Shown: one piece after another, positions 31,986 through 41,106 of the stretch
How the letters are laid out: each line of letters starts with the position of its first letter
Numbering within the stretch: the stretch's first letter is position 1
NCBI RefSeq assembly: GCF_030817215.1
Contig: NZ_JAUSZA010000001.1
Coordinates: 2,702,501-2,766,500 of the forward strand
Direction of reading: 5' to 3'
Length of the DNA: 64,000 nt
DNA from: Paenibacillus sp. V4I3
Lineage (GTDB): Bacteria; Bacillota; Bacilli; Paenibacillales; NBRC-103111
Made by a program: the position numbers and the translations under genes
Notes under the pieces: model-generated
What the model saw: only the letters and a program-made list of their open reading frames with translations
What the model was told of the DNA's origin: nothing
Database searches by the model: none

Positions 31986-33314
31986 TTGGACACACAATCC
32001 GTGGATACGTTAACGAAGCATGAACAGATTTTGCGCTATATTGAAAGCTTGAAGCTTGGCAGCCGGATCTCCGTTCGCAAAATTGCCAAGAACATGGAAG
32101 TCAGTGAAGGAACGGCTTACCGAGCTATTAAGGAGGCCGAGAATCAAGGTCTGGTCTCGACCAAAGAGCGAATCGGGACCGTAAGAGTCGAGAAAAAACT
32201 GCGGCAGAACATTGATAAGCTCACATTTGCTGAAGTCGTGAACATGGTCGATGGGCAAGTTCTCGGTGGCTCACGGGGACTCCACAAGACGCTGCACAAG
32301 TTCGTTATCGGCGCGATGGAACAGGATGCCATGATGCGCTACATTGAGGCGGGCAGCCTTCTTATCGTTGGTAACCGCAACCGTGCCCATATCTGTGCTT
32401 TGGAACAAGGCGCAGGAGTGCTCATTACGGGGGGATTTAACACCAGTACAGAGGTGAAAGTCCTTGCAGATGAACTGGAACTACCGATTATTTCGAGCAG
32501 CTACGATACATTTACAGTTGCCTCCATGATTAATAGAGCCATATACGATCGATTGATCAAGAAGAAGATTATGCTTGTCGAGGACATCCTGGCATCAGGT
32601 GCTACCCTATATGCCCTCAAGGCAAATAGTACACTGAAGGACTGGCAGCGCATGTCAGAGGATACAGGGTACAGCCGTTTTCCTGTCGTAGACGAGTGGA
32701 ACCGAATTATTGGAGTTGTGACCTCGAAGGATATGGTGGGCGCTAATTCTCTACAAACGGTAGATAAGCTTATGACGCGCAGTCCGCTTACTGTTACGCC
32801 CCAAACTTCGGTAGCATCAGCGGCCCACATGATGGTGTGGGAAGGCATTGAACTGCTGCCAGTCGTAGATACAAACCGCAAAATACTTGGCGTGCTTAAT
32901 CGCAGCGATGTGCTGAAAGCCATGCAGTATATTCAGAAGCAGCCGCAGAATGGTGAAACGTTCGAGGATTTAATCTGGTCCGGACTGGAAGAAGTCAGAG
33001 ATGAGAAGGGGACACTTCAGTTTCATGGCGTTATTACCCCACAGATGACGAATCATTTGGGGACGGTATCGGAAGGTGTTCTTACAACACTGATGACCCA
33101 AGCGGCCTATCGCATCGTGCAGGAACATAAGAAGGGGGATCTCGTCATGGACAATATGTCGACCTATTTCTTAAAACCGCTGCAAATTGACTCCAAAATA
33201 GAAATACGACCCACCATCATTGAGGTGAGCCGTAAGTTTGGCAAAATTGATGTAGAAATTTATCATGCTGGGACTTTGGTTTCCAAAGCGATGCTAACCG
33301 CTCAAGTCATTTAA
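31986..33314 (+). CDS. ytoI: YtoI: HTH, DRTGG, twin CBS and hotdog-domain protein
   Basis: The product has 442 residues and starts with TTG 31986, 7 bases after GAGGTG. The order is a GntR-like winged helix at about 10-70 (KLGSRISVRKIAKNMEVSEG), a DRTGG domain at about 75-185, two CBS motifs at about 190-305 (FPVVDEWNRIIGVVTSKDM and LLPVVDTNRKILGVLNRSDV), and a hotdog thioesterase-like domain to the end (DNMSTYFLKPLQI). This is the known YtoI architecture. It probably binds DNA and senses a nucleotide or acyl-CoA, but its target is unknown. It converges on ytpI with a 4-base overlap. Confidence 0.9.
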   Translation: MDTQSVDTLTKHEQILRYIESLKLGSRISVRKIAKNMEVSEGTAYRAIKEAENQGLVSTKERIGTVRVEKKLRQNIDKLTFAEVVNMVDGQVLGGSRGLHKTLHKFVIGAMEQDAMMRYIEAGSLLIVGNRNRAHICALEQGAGVLITGGFNTSTEVKVLADELELPIISSSYDTFTVASMINRAIYDRLIKKKIMLVEDILASGATLYALKANSTLKDWQRMSEDTGYSRFPVVDEWNRIIGVVTSKDMVGANSLQTVDKLMTRSPLTVTPQTSVASAAHMMVWEGIELLPVVDTNRKILGVLNRSDVLKAMQYIQKQPQNGETFEDLIWSGLEEVRDEKGTLQFHGVITPQMTNHLGTVSEGVLTTLMTQAAYRIVQEHKKGDLVMDNMSTYFLKPLQIDSKIEIRPTIIEVSRKFGKIDVEIYHAGTLVSKAMLTAQVI

Positions 33315-33604
33315 CGCAGCATGCGATCGAAGTGCCCGTGATTGCGAATGCCGGCGAATAAGTTGAACAGACCTAGCAAGACCAGCACGGTGCCGAAGAT
33401 ACGGCGAAAGCTGGATTCACTAAAGAAGAAGATTTGGGTGATGGCAATCAGAACGAGCATCAAACCCATGCAAATATTCATGCGGGCCGAGTAGAGACCG
33501 CGTTTGGCGGGCTCCTTTTCACGGCGTGCCCGAAAGCTGAAATACACGGATAAGGCAAGCAGCAGGCAAATAAGAGAGAATAAAGTGATTTGAATCGCGA
33601 ACAT
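33311..33604 (-). CDS. ytpI: YtpI-like membrane protein
   Basis: The product has 97 residues and three hydrophobic segments: IQITLFSLICLLLALSVYF, ICMGLMLVLIAITQIFFF and IFGTVLVLLGLFNLFAGI. Between the first two is the basic loop RARREKEPAKRGLY. It matches YtpI, the neighbour of ytoI in B. subtilis. The function is unknown. Confidence 0.8.
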   Translation of the reverse strand: MFAIQITLFSLICLLLALSVYFSFRARREKEPAKRGLYSARMNICMGLMLVLIAITQIFFFSESSFRRIFGTVLVLLGLFNLFAGIRNHGHFDRMLR

Positions 33605-33698
33605 GTGGTTAATCCGTCCTTTTAAGCAAGTTTACTGTTAACTTTAGCGATTTTAGGAGGAGATTGCAATCACATCTCGCTTAAATCTTGCCAAGTCC

Positions 33699-34190
33699 TC
33701 ATGTTCGTTTTTCCTGGGCTGTAATCCATACAGTTAATTCAGTCTGAATTAACACGATCGATTTCACTTCAACGATATATTTTTTATCATGCAGAATGTA
33801 GGTCTTTTGGGTGATCAGTTTCTCATAGAGAGGCTGAGCGTCTTTTACGTAAGTAGCTTTTTGACCGATGACGAGCTTGAGCTCGCTTTTAATATCGCTC
33901 TCGATTTCTTTCTGAATATCTTCACTAATGAGTTCTTCCTGATTTTTCGGAACTAAATGTACGTTGACGATATTAATTAAGGATTGCTTATTTTTGGTCT
34001 TGTTTAAGTTGTCGATATCGGCACGTAAATCACGATTTTCTTGCAAATATTTATGCATCTCCACATATAGTTGCGTGTAGTTATATTGATGAATGCTCAT
34101 ATAGACCGCGCTCCCAATGATAGCTCCCGAAAGCATCAGTCCTAAGCTCGAAAGCAGACGTTGATATCGGGCAAAAGGAGGGATCCTCAA
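33699..34190 (-). CDS. ytrI: Sporulation membrane protein YtrI
   Basis: The product has 163 residues and starts with TTG 34190, overlapping the ytrH stop (TTGA), so translation is coupled. One N-terminal membrane segment (LLSSLGLMLSGAIIGSAVYM) is followed by a coiled coil (YVEMHKYLQENRDLRADIDN) and an extracytoplasmic domain. In B. subtilis ytrHI is a sigma-E operon needed for normal sporulation. A matching sigma-E promoter precedes ytrH here. Confidence 0.88.
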   Translation of the reverse strand: MRIPPFARYQRLLSSLGLMLSGAIIGSAVYMSIHQYNYTQLYVEMHKYLQENRDLRADIDNLNKTKNKQSLINIVNVHLVPKNQEELISEDIQKEIESDIKSELKLVIGQKATYVKDAQPLYEKLITQKTYILHDKKYIVEVKSIVLIQTELTVWITAQEKRT

Positions 34191-34519
34191 GGCTGATTGC
34201 CCCCTTTGCAGATCATTTGAATAAGTGAAGTGCCCATCTGAGCTCCTATAAAGGCAACAATAATCAGCACGATTTGCTTAATAGCAGGATTCAAATGCCC
34301 TATAGCTACATGGCTTTCAATATAGCGTATCGGGTCAATCGTGCCGCCAACAGCAGCTACCATGGCCCAGATTTTAATGTTTTCTGAAATGGTCAGCATT
34401 TTTTCCGTCGGTGATTGAAGCGTGAGCACGGCTGCTATTCCACTTAACATGCTGCCTCCAAATACGACCCCGAATGCAATACAGAAATACACGATAATAT
34501 TTGCCCAAAAGACATACAT
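34187..34519 (-). CDS. ytrH: Sporulation protein YtrH
   Basis: The product has 110 residues and three hydrophobic segments (IIVYFCIAFGVVFGGSMLSG; IWAMVAAVGGTIDPIRYI; IVLIIVAFIGAQMGTSLIQM). It matches YtrH in length and sequence. It is the first gene of ytrH-ytrI, divergent from dnaE. Confidence 0.9.
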   Translation of the reverse strand: MYVFWANIIVYFCIAFGVVFGGSMLSGIAAVLTLQSPTEKMLTISENIKIWAMVAAVGGTIDPIRYIESHVAIGHLNPAIKQIVLIIVAFIGAQMGTSLIQMICKGGNQP

Positions 34520-34572
34520 GTCCTTATCGCTTCCTTTCCAGCTAAGTTAAAGAGGACAAACTCTCTATACTT

Positions 34573-34602
34573 AATGTATGGGAATGCCTAGCACCAATAT
34601 GA
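34573..34602 (-). promoter_or_regulatory. Sigma-E promoter of ytrH-ytrI
   Basis: Read leftward, TCATATT (34602-34596) and CATACATT (34580-34573) are separated by 15 bases, matching the sigma-E consensus in both elements and spacing. This predicts mother-cell expression. Confidence 0.8.
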
Positions 34603-34643
34603 TAAAATATAAGGAATAAAATGAAAGAAGGGAGGACATGCTG

Positions 34644-37600
34644 ATGAGTTCGTTTGTACACTTGCATGTTCATAGTGAATACAGTTTATTAGACGGTGCG
34701 GCACGTATGGAGGAGCTTGTTTCGCAAGCAGCTAATCTTGGCATGACCTCTCTGGCATTGACGGATCACGGTGTCATGTACGGGGCCATTGCCTTCTACA
34801 AAGCCTGCAAACAGCGAGGCATTAAACCAATTATTGGTTGTGAAGTCTACTTCACAGCGGGATCTATTCGCGATAAAGGGACTAGACAAGAACAGCCGAT
34901 TTATCACCTCATCCTGCTTGCCAAAAATTTTCAAGGCTATCAAAATTTAATGAAGCTCTGTTCAATCGGACATTTACAGGGCTTTCATTATAAACCCCGT
35001 ATCGATTTGGAACATTTAGCCAAGCATTCAGAGGGACTTATTTGTTTGAGCTCCTGCTTAGGCAGCGAGGTTTCACAGCATTTGCTTCACAATCGTCATG
35101 ATGAGGCCAAAAAAGCGGCGGAGCGCTATCGTGATATTTTCGGCGATGACTTCTTTCTGGAAATTCAAGATCATGGGATGATTGAGCAGAAAAAAGTGAT
35201 GATTTCGATGATCGAGCTGAGCAAAGAAATCGGAATACCGCTTATTGCCACGAATGATGTGCACTATGTGACTGAACCAGATCACGTGATGCAAGACATT
35301 CTCATTTGCATTGGAACTGGCAAAACGGTTGAGGACACAGATCGGCTTAAGATGGGGACGAGTCAGATGTATTTGAAAAGCGAGGAGGAGATGAGACGTT
35401 TATTCGTCCATGTCCCCGAAGCGCTTACGAATACGAGCGTTGTAGCTTCACGCTGTGAACTCGAACTGGAGTTCGGTAAATCGATTTTGCCTAGCTTTCG
35501 TCCGATTCCAAATCACCTCACAGCTGGAGATTATTTGCGAGAGCTCTGTGTGCAGGGGCTGGAGCAGCGTTATTCTGCTAAAGCAGAGTGGCATACAGCG
35601 GATTCACCGCTGCGGAAACAAGCAGAAGATCGTCTATCTTATGAGCTCAGCGTCATTGAGAAAATGGGTTTTTCCGATTACTTCTTGATCGTATGGGATT
35701 TTATTCGTTTTGCGCACGAAAAGAGTATCATGACCGGGCCGGGCAGGGGATCTTCTGCCGGAAGTCTAGTTGCTTATGTACTGCGCATTACGAATGTGGA
35801 TCCACTGAAATATAAGCTGCTGTTTGAACGTTTTCTTAACCCTGAGCGGATTACGATGCCGGATATTGATATCGATTTTAGCGATGAACGCCGGGATGAA
35901 GTGATTGACTACGTGGTTGCCAAATATGGTCACGAGCATGTCGCGCAAATTATTACCTTCGGAACGATGGCGGCCAAAGCCGCGGTAAGGGATGTCGGAC
36001 GCGTATTAAATGTACCCTATGGGGATGTTGACCGTGCGGCCAAGGCGATTCCGAATCAACTAGGTATGACCTTATCGGAAGCACTTCAGGTTAGCTCTGA
36101 TTTAAAGGGGCTGGTCGCAAGACAGCCTAAGACGGCAGAATTGCTTGAAATGGCGATGCGTGTTGAAGGAATGCCGCGCCATGCTTCAACGCATGCAGCA
36201 GGGGTTGTCATTTCGAGAGAACCGTTAACGCAGTATGTCCCTCTCCAAGAAGGCACGGCTCAGACAGCTCTTACCCAGTATACGATGGAGCATTTGGAGG
36301 CCATCGGACTGTTGAAAATGGATTTTCTTGGCTTGCGGACGCTGTCTATTATAGAACGTACGGTTGATTGGATTGCACAAATGGAAGATGTGCGCCTCAA
36401 CTTTGATTTACTGGACATGGATGAGGATGCCTTGACCTACGGTATGCTTAGCAAGGGAGAAACGACGGGCGTTTTCCAACTGGAATCATCTGGTGTTCGC
36501 AAGGTTTTGAAGGATTTGAAGCCCTCTGTGTTTGAAGATATTATTTCCGTTCTGGCCTTGTACCGTCCAGGTCCGATGGAGTTTATACCTAAATATATTT
36601 TTGGAAAGCACGGACAGATGGAGGTCGTCTATCCGCACCCCACGTTAGAACCTATCCTTCGAGATACGTACGGCATTATCGTCTACCAAGAGCAAATTAT
36701 GCAAATTGCCTCATCAATGGCAGGTTTCAGCTTAGGAGAAGCAGATTTGTTAAGACGAGCGGTGTCCAAGAAGAAGCGGGAAGTGCTGGATGAAGAACGG
36801 GCACATTTCGTTTCGGGCAGCTTGCGTCAAGGTTTTAACGCCGATGAGGCTAATCATGTGTATGATATGATTGTGCGTTTTGCTGACTATGGTTTCCCGC
36901 GTGCGCATGCAACGGCTTATGGGGTGCTGGCATTCCAAACAGCTTATTTAAAAGCGCACTATCCGATATATTTTATGGCCTCTATGTTAACGGCTGTCAT
37001 GGGGAATCATCGGAAGGTAGCCGAATATGTGGATGAATGCCGGCGGGTGAAATTGGCTGTGCTGCCGCCTGATGTCAATGGCAGCGGAACGGTATTTACA
37101 CCGGATCCTGCGGCCGGGGCGATTCGTTTCGGACTTGCTGCGATCAAAAATGTAGGCACTCAAGCGATTGATGCTATTCTTAATGAACGGAAGCAGTCAC
37201 CATTCGAGAGCTTGCTTGATTTCTGCAGACGTGTTGATTTACGCGTATGTAATAAGCGAGTAATTGAATCGCTCATTCAAGGTGGAGCTTTTGACACACT
37301 AGGCGGGCATCGAGCTCAGCTGATGGCTATTCTCGATGAAACCATCGCCTCTGCAACCAAATGGCGCAAGGAACGGGATGATCTGCAGCTTCACCTCTTC
37401 GGCTTCGTTGAAGAACCGAACTGGGAGGTTGAGGTTCCGAACATTCCTCCGATGCCGCAAAGTAAACAATTGGAGCTCGAGAAGGAACTTCTTGGCATGT
37501 ATATATCCGGACATCCGCTTGATGCCTATACGGAGCAACTAGCGGAGATGGAAGCGGCTATGCTTCATCAGTTAGCCGAGCTGCCAGATAACAGTGAGGT

Positions 37601-38273
37601 TCTTGTAGCGGGGATGATTCTCTCAAATAAGACAATCGTCACCAAGAAGGGGCAGCCCATGGCGTTCATGGAGCTGGAGGATCGCATCGATAAGGTCGAG
37701 GTAGTCTTGTTCCCCGAGACCTGGAAGAATACGGCTCCCCTCGTGCAGAAGGGCAGACTCGTCCTCGTCCGGGCGAAGCTGCAGCTTCAGGACGAGGACC
37801 CGCCCAAGCTGCTCGCGGAGCAGCTTGTCGCGCTGGACGACCCTGCGGGCGTCCAGCGGCTCCGCCGGCAGCCAGGGGCGCATAGGCGATCAGCTGACGT
37901 AGTCAGCGATCCGCCTGCGCGCACGGCTGCCGTCTCAGGCGGCGCACGCAGGGCCGCCGCTGTAACACAGGCGCCCCCTGTGACGGGCCGCCAGGAGTCC
38001 CGCGCTGCGGCGCAGCCGGCGCGCACGAACGCTGCGGAGCCGAAGGCGCAGCGGGTGTTCGTCAAGATCTCGGCTGACTGCGAGCAGCCGGATAAGCTGC
38101 TGCAGCTGAAGGCGCTGCTGAAGCTGCATAAGGGAGGGCTTGCGGTTGCGCTTTTCTACGAAAGCAGCAACAAGCTCTTGGCCCTGAGCGACCAATATTT
38201 GGTCGATCCTTCGAAGGATTTGTTCCGTATGATTGAGACCATCATGGGTAAAGATTCGGTCAGAGTGAAATAA
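34644..38273 (+). CDS. dnaE: DNA polymerase III alpha subunit DnaE
   Basis: ATG 34644 lies 8 bases after AAGGGAGG (ATG 34638 only 2), giving 1209 residues. The PHP domain starts with FVHLHVHSEYSLLDG; the palm has GPGRGSSAGSLVAYV and the catalytic PDIDIDFSDERRDE near residues 406-418; fingers, HhH and the OB fold (VLVAGMILSNKTIVTKKGQP) follow. It is the lagging-strand or repair polymerase of Firmicutes. Unusually, a linker of about 90 residues rich in Ala, Arg and Pro (about residues 1043-1135), encoded by very G+C-rich DNA, separates the OB fold from a short C-terminal domain (VFVKISADCEQPDKLLQLKA). Confidence 0.96.
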   Translation: MSSFVHLHVHSEYSLLDGAARMEELVSQAANLGMTSLALTDHGVMYGAIAFYKACKQRGIKPIIGCEVYFTAGSIRDKGTRQEQPIYHLILLAKNFQGYQNLMKLCSIGHLQGFHYKPRIDLEHLAKHSEGLICLSSCLGSEVSQHLLHNRHDEAKKAAERYRDIFGDDFFLEIQDHGMIEQKKVMISMIELSKEIGIPLIATNDVHYVTEPDHVMQDILICIGTGKTVEDTDRLKMGTSQMYLKSEEEMRRLFVHVPEALTNTSVVASRCELELEFGKSILPSFRPIPNHLTAGDYLRELCVQGLEQRYSAKAEWHTADSPLRKQAEDRLSYELSVIEKMGFSDYFLIVWDFIRFAHEKSIMTGPGRGSSAGSLVAYVLRITNVDPLKYKLLFERFLNPERITMPDIDIDFSDERRDEVIDYVVAKYGHEHVAQIITFGTMAAKAAVRDVGRVLNVPYGDVDRAAKAIPNQLGMTLSEALQVSSDLKGLVARQPKTAELLEMAMRVEGMPRHASTHAAGVVISREPLTQYVPLQEGTAQTALTQYTMEHLEAIGLLKMDFLGLRTLSIIERTVDWIAQMEDVRLNFDLLDMDEDALTYGMLSKGETTGVFQLESSGVRKVLKDLKPSVFEDIISVLALYRPGPMEFIPKYIFGKHGQMEVVYPHPTLEPILRDTYGIIVYQEQIMQIASSMAGFSLGEADLLRRAVSKKKREVLDEERAHFVSGSLRQGFNADEANHVYDMIVRFADYGFPRAHATAYGVLAFQTAYLKAHYPIYFMASMLTAVMGNHRKVAEYVDECRRVKLAVLPPDVNGSGTVFTPDPAAGAIRFGLAAIKNVGTQAIDAILNERKQSPFESLLDFCRRVDLRVCNKRVIESLIQGGAFDTLGGHRAQLMAILDETIASATKWRKERDDLQLHLFGFVEEPNWEVEVPNIPPMPQSKQLELEKELLGMYISGHPLDAYTEQLAEMEAAMLHQLAELPDNSEVLVAGMILSNKTIVTKKGQPMAFMELEDRIDKVEVVLFPETWKNTAPLVQKGRLVLVRAKLQLQDEDPPKLLAEQLVALDDPAGVQRLRRQPGAHRRSADVVSDPPARTAAVSGGARRAAAVTQAPPVTGRQESRAAAQPARTNAAEPKAQRVFVKISADCEQPDKLLQLKALLKLHKGGLAVALFYESSNKLLALSDQYLVDPSKDLFRMIETIMGKDSVRVK

Positions 38274-38344
38274 AGATTGCATCCTCCGCATATGAATAGG
38301 AACCCGGCATTTCAGGGGCTTATTACATGCGTAGGAGGAGACTT

Positions 38345-38845
38345 ATGACCGAACAACATATGATCCAGTTGCTGCAAAGACGTGGTGTAACGGTAGAGCA
38401 AATCTCTGAAATTGTGTTCAAGCTGCAAAAGCCCTATAATGATCAACTTTCGCAAGAAGAGTGTATCGAAAGTGTGCTGGCTGTTCTCGCCAAGCGGGAA
38501 GTGCAGTATACGCTTTATACGGGCATTGCTCTTGATGAATTGGCAGAGAAAAAGCTGTTACCCGAGCCTTTGCAATCGATTCTTGAAGCGGATGAACCTC
38601 TGTTCGGCGTCGATGAAACTCTGGCCCTAGGCATTGTTCATGTATATGGGATGATTGGCTTAACTAGCTTTGGCTATTTAGATAAGGAAAAAATGGGTAT
38701 TATCCGAACATTGAATGATGATCGAAGTTCTGTGCATGTTTTTCTGGATGATTTGATCTGTGGTTTAGCAGCAGCCGCTTCTGCCAGAATCGCTCATCAG
38801 AATGAGCATGCGCCTGATTATAGCAGTAAATTACGTCTGGACTAG
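38345..38845 (+). CDS. yutG: Phosphatidylglycerophosphatase A-like protein YutG
   Basis: The product has 166 residues and starts behind AGGAGGAG. The family pattern is clear: LLQRRGVTVEQISEIVFKLQ, ECIESVLAVLAKREVQYTLY, TGIALDELAEKKLL and VYGMIGLTSFGYLDKEKMGI. PgpA-like enzymes remove phosphate from phosphatidylglycerophosphate to make phosphatidylglycerol. It lacks membrane segments and resembles the soluble YutG form, whose activity is less certain. Confidence 0.85.
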   Translation: MTEQHMIQLLQRRGVTVEQISEIVFKLQKPYNDQLSQEECIESVLAVLAKREVQYTLYTGIALDELAEKKLLPEPLQSILEADEPLFGVDETLALGIVHVYGMIGLTSFGYLDKEKMGIIRTLNDDRSSVHVFLDDLICGLAAAASARIAHQNEHAPDYSSKLRLD

Positions 38846-38872
38846 CTCAAATAGTTCAGACTTCACTTTTTT
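38834..38872 (+). terminator. Terminator overlapping the yutG stop
   Basis: The arms GTCTGGACTA/TAGTTCAGAC (one mismatch) are followed by TTCACTTTTTTT. The left arm includes the last codons. Confidence 0.75.
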
Positions 38873-38888
38873 TAATGATCGTGCTCTG

Positions 38889-38918
38889 TTGCGGGCAAAA
38901 GAGAAATTATGATATCAT
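38889..38918 (+). promoter_or_regulatory. Candidate promoter before the DUF2007-like gene and accD
   Basis: TTGCGG and TATCAT are separated by 18 bases. The match is modest. Confidence 0.35.
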
Positions 38919-39019
38919 TATTCCATTGTGTGCGCCTATGCTTATGTAGGATGTTAATGATCATCGTTACTAACTTGCCCTAATCCATGTAGTTGCACGT
39001 CATAGGAGGTTTTTTTTTC

Positions 39020-39208
39020 ATGTGGACGGTGATATACATAGCTCCTACCGCGAAGATTGCAGAGCGGATTAAACAGAGGCTGACGGAAGAAGGATTTCTC
39101 GTACAAGTTCGGGGTATCTCCTTATCCAAAAATCAGTTCGAAATCGTCGTACCAGAAGGCGAAGTAGAGGAAGTACAGGAAGTGCTCAATTCTATTTTAC
39201 ATAGATAA
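39020..39208 (+). CDS. Small hypothetical protein upstream of accD
   Basis: The product has 62 residues. ATG 39020 follows ATAGGAGGT. The sequence WTVIYIAPTAKIAERIKQRL then EEGFLVQVRG and FEIVVPEGEVEEVQEVL gives a beta-alpha-beta-beta-alpha ferredoxin-like pattern, similar to DUF2007-type small domains. No catalytic residues are seen. It lies 67 bases before accD and may share its transcript. Confidence 0.7.
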   Translation: MWTVIYIAPTAKIAERIKQRLTEEGFLVQVRGISLSKNQFEIVVPEGEVEEVQEVLNSILHR

Positions 39209-39275
39209 TGAAAAGTAGAAGTAAGTAACGTGGCTTGTCAGAAGTTCAAGATAATAGCCAAGTAGAGGTGGAAAT

Positions 39276-40142
39276 GTGCTAAAGGATTTATTTCAAAAGC
39301 GTAAATATGCAACGATTCCTTCTGAGAAAACAAAACGGGATATTCCCGAAGGTTTAATGAATAAATGCCCGAAATGCGGTACGATCCAAACGAGCAAAGA
39401 GCTTGAGAAAAATCTAAAAGTTTGTACAGCTTGTGGCTATCATTATCGATTAAGCGCGCCCGAACGTATCCAATTAACGCTCGATGAAGGTCAGTTTTTG
39501 GAATACGACGCAGACATGATCTCCGAGGATCCTTTGGAGTTCCCTGATTACGTAGAGAAATTAGATAAAGCGAAGAGTACAACGAAATTACAAGATGCAA
39601 TTATGACCGGGGAAGGTACGATTGGTGGCTATCCGGTTATTGTTGCGGCTATGAGTTTTGACTTCATGGGTGGATCACTAGGCTCCGTTGTTGGGGAGAA
39701 AATAACCAGAGCGATCGAAGCTGCAATTCAAAAGAAAGTACCAATTATCATTTATTCAACATCAGGTGGAGCTCGTATGCAAGAAAGCATTCTAAGCTTG
39801 ATGCAAATGGCGAAGACAAGCGCTGCTTTGTCCAAGCTCGGCGCGGAAGGCGGATTGTTTATTTCTATTATTACAGATCCGACTTTCGGCGGTGTTTCTG
39901 CGAGTTTTGCTATGCTAGGCGATATTATTATTGCTGAACCGGCTGCTCCATTTGGATTTACGGGGCGTCGTGTTATTGAACAAACGATTAAACAGAAACT
40001 GCCGGACAATTTCCAGACATCTGAATTCAATCTCGAGCATGGTCAGCTCGATAAGGTCGTAAGCCGTAAGGATATACGTCCTACGTTAATCAAGCTGTTA
40101 GACATGCACGGAGTGAAGGGGGAGGCGACTTATGGCGGGTGA
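39276..40142 (+). CDS. accD: Acetyl-CoA carboxylase carboxyltransferase beta subunit
   Basis: The product has 288 residues and starts with GTG 39276 behind AGAGGTGG. The N-terminal four-Cys zinc ribbon is CPKCGT...CTACGYH (about residues 29-51). The crotonase-like core includes [31 protein letters not shown] and [17 protein letters not shown]. With AccA it transfers the carboxyl group from biotin to acetyl-CoA to make malonyl-CoA. The end overlaps accA by 11 bases. Confidence 0.96.
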   Translation: MLKDLFQKRKYATIPSEKTKRDIPEGLMNKCPKCGTIQTSKELEKNLKVCTACGYHYRLSAPERIQLTLDEGQFLEYDADMISEDPLEFPDYVEKLDKAKSTTKLQDAIMTGEGTIGGYPVIVAAMSFDFMGGSLGSVVGEKITRAIEAAIQKKVPIIIYSTSGGARMQESILSLMQMAKTSAALSKLGAEGGLFISIITDPTFGGVSASFAMLGDIIIAEPAAPFGFTGRRVIEQTIKQKLPDNFQTSEFNLEHGQLDKVVSRKDIRPTLIKLLDMHGVKGEATYGG

Positions 40143-41106
40143 AATGCCGTTTGAACAGCCGCTGGCGGAACTAAAGAAGAAGATTGCGGAACTGCGTACT
40201 TTTGGCGCTGAGAAGAAAATTGACTTTTCAGAGGAAATCCGCCGTTTGGAAGAAAGATACGTTGAACTCGAAGTTGAGCTTTATGCGAATATGTCTTCTG
40301 CTGAGAAAATGCAGTTGGCCCGCCATCCGCAAAGGCCGACAACGATTGATTATATTGGCACCATTTTCACAGATTTCATAGAGTTTCATGGTGATCGCCT
40401 TTATGGAGATGACCTTGCGATTGTAGGTGGATTAGCCAAGTTGAACGGCATTCCAGTTACGGTTGTCGGTCATCAAAAAGGGAAAGACACGAAGGACAAT
40501 ATTGCTCGTAACTTCGGTTGTCCGCATCCGGAAGGGTTCCGTAAAGCGCTGCGTTTGATGCGTCAAGCGAACAAGTTCAAGCGTCCTATTGTGACGTTTA
40601 TTGATACCAAGGGGGCATTCCCTGGGAATGCTGCAGAAGAGCGCGGCCAAGGAGAAGCGATTGCCAGAAATTTACTGGAAATGGCCTCTTTTCGTGTGCC
40701 GATCATCTGTATTGTTATTGGGGAAGGCGGCAGTGGCGGCGCACTCGGCTTAGGTGTAGGTAACAAGGTGTTAATGTTGGAGAATGCTATCTATTCGGTT
40801 ATTAGTCCCGAAGGCGCGGCTTCCATCTTATATAAAGATGCTTCCAAAGCTTTACACGCGGCAGAAGCAATGAAAATTACTGCGGATCATATCTTGGAGC
40901 TTAAGGTGATCGACGGTATTATTCCAGAGCCTAAAGGTGGCGCACACCGGGATTTAGCAGCACAAGCAGAATTGATCAAAACAGCTATCTGGGAACAGCT
41001 TCAGCATTTGCTAAGTATGAACGAACAGGAGCTACTCGAGGACCGTTACCGCAAATTTAGAGAGATCGGCCGGTTCACATTCACTCAGGAGGGAAACCAT
41101 GCGTAA
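40132..41106 (+). CDS. accA: Acetyl-CoA carboxylase carboxyltransferase alpha subunit
   Basis: The product has 324 residues. The helical start ([20 protein letters not shown]) is followed by the carboxyltransferase core: [54 protein letters not shown] and [14 protein letters not shown]. It pairs with AccD. Its last 8 bases overlap the pyk start, so the accD-accA-pyk genes are translationally coupled. Confidence 0.96.
   Translation: MAGEMPFEQPLAELKKKIAELRTFGAEKKIDFSEEIRRLEERYVELEVELYANMSSAEKMQLARHPQRPTTIDYIGTIFTDFIEFHGDRLYGDDLAIVGGLAKLNGIPVTVVGHQKGKDTKDNIARNFGCPHPEGFRKALRLMRQANKFKRPIVTFIDTKGAFPGNAAEERGQGEAIARNLLEMASFRVPIICIVIGEGGSGGALGLGVGNKVLMLENAIYSVISPEGAASILYKDASKALHAAEAMKITADHILELKVIDGIIPEPKGGAHRDLAAQAELIKTAIWEQLQHLLSMNEQELLEDRYRKFREIGRFTFTQEGNHA

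Noticed and set aside
37787-38291. Leftward frames opposite the dnaE linker
   Set aside because: Arg/Ala-rich frames are expected opposite G+C-rich low-complexity DNA; there is no ribosome site or homology.
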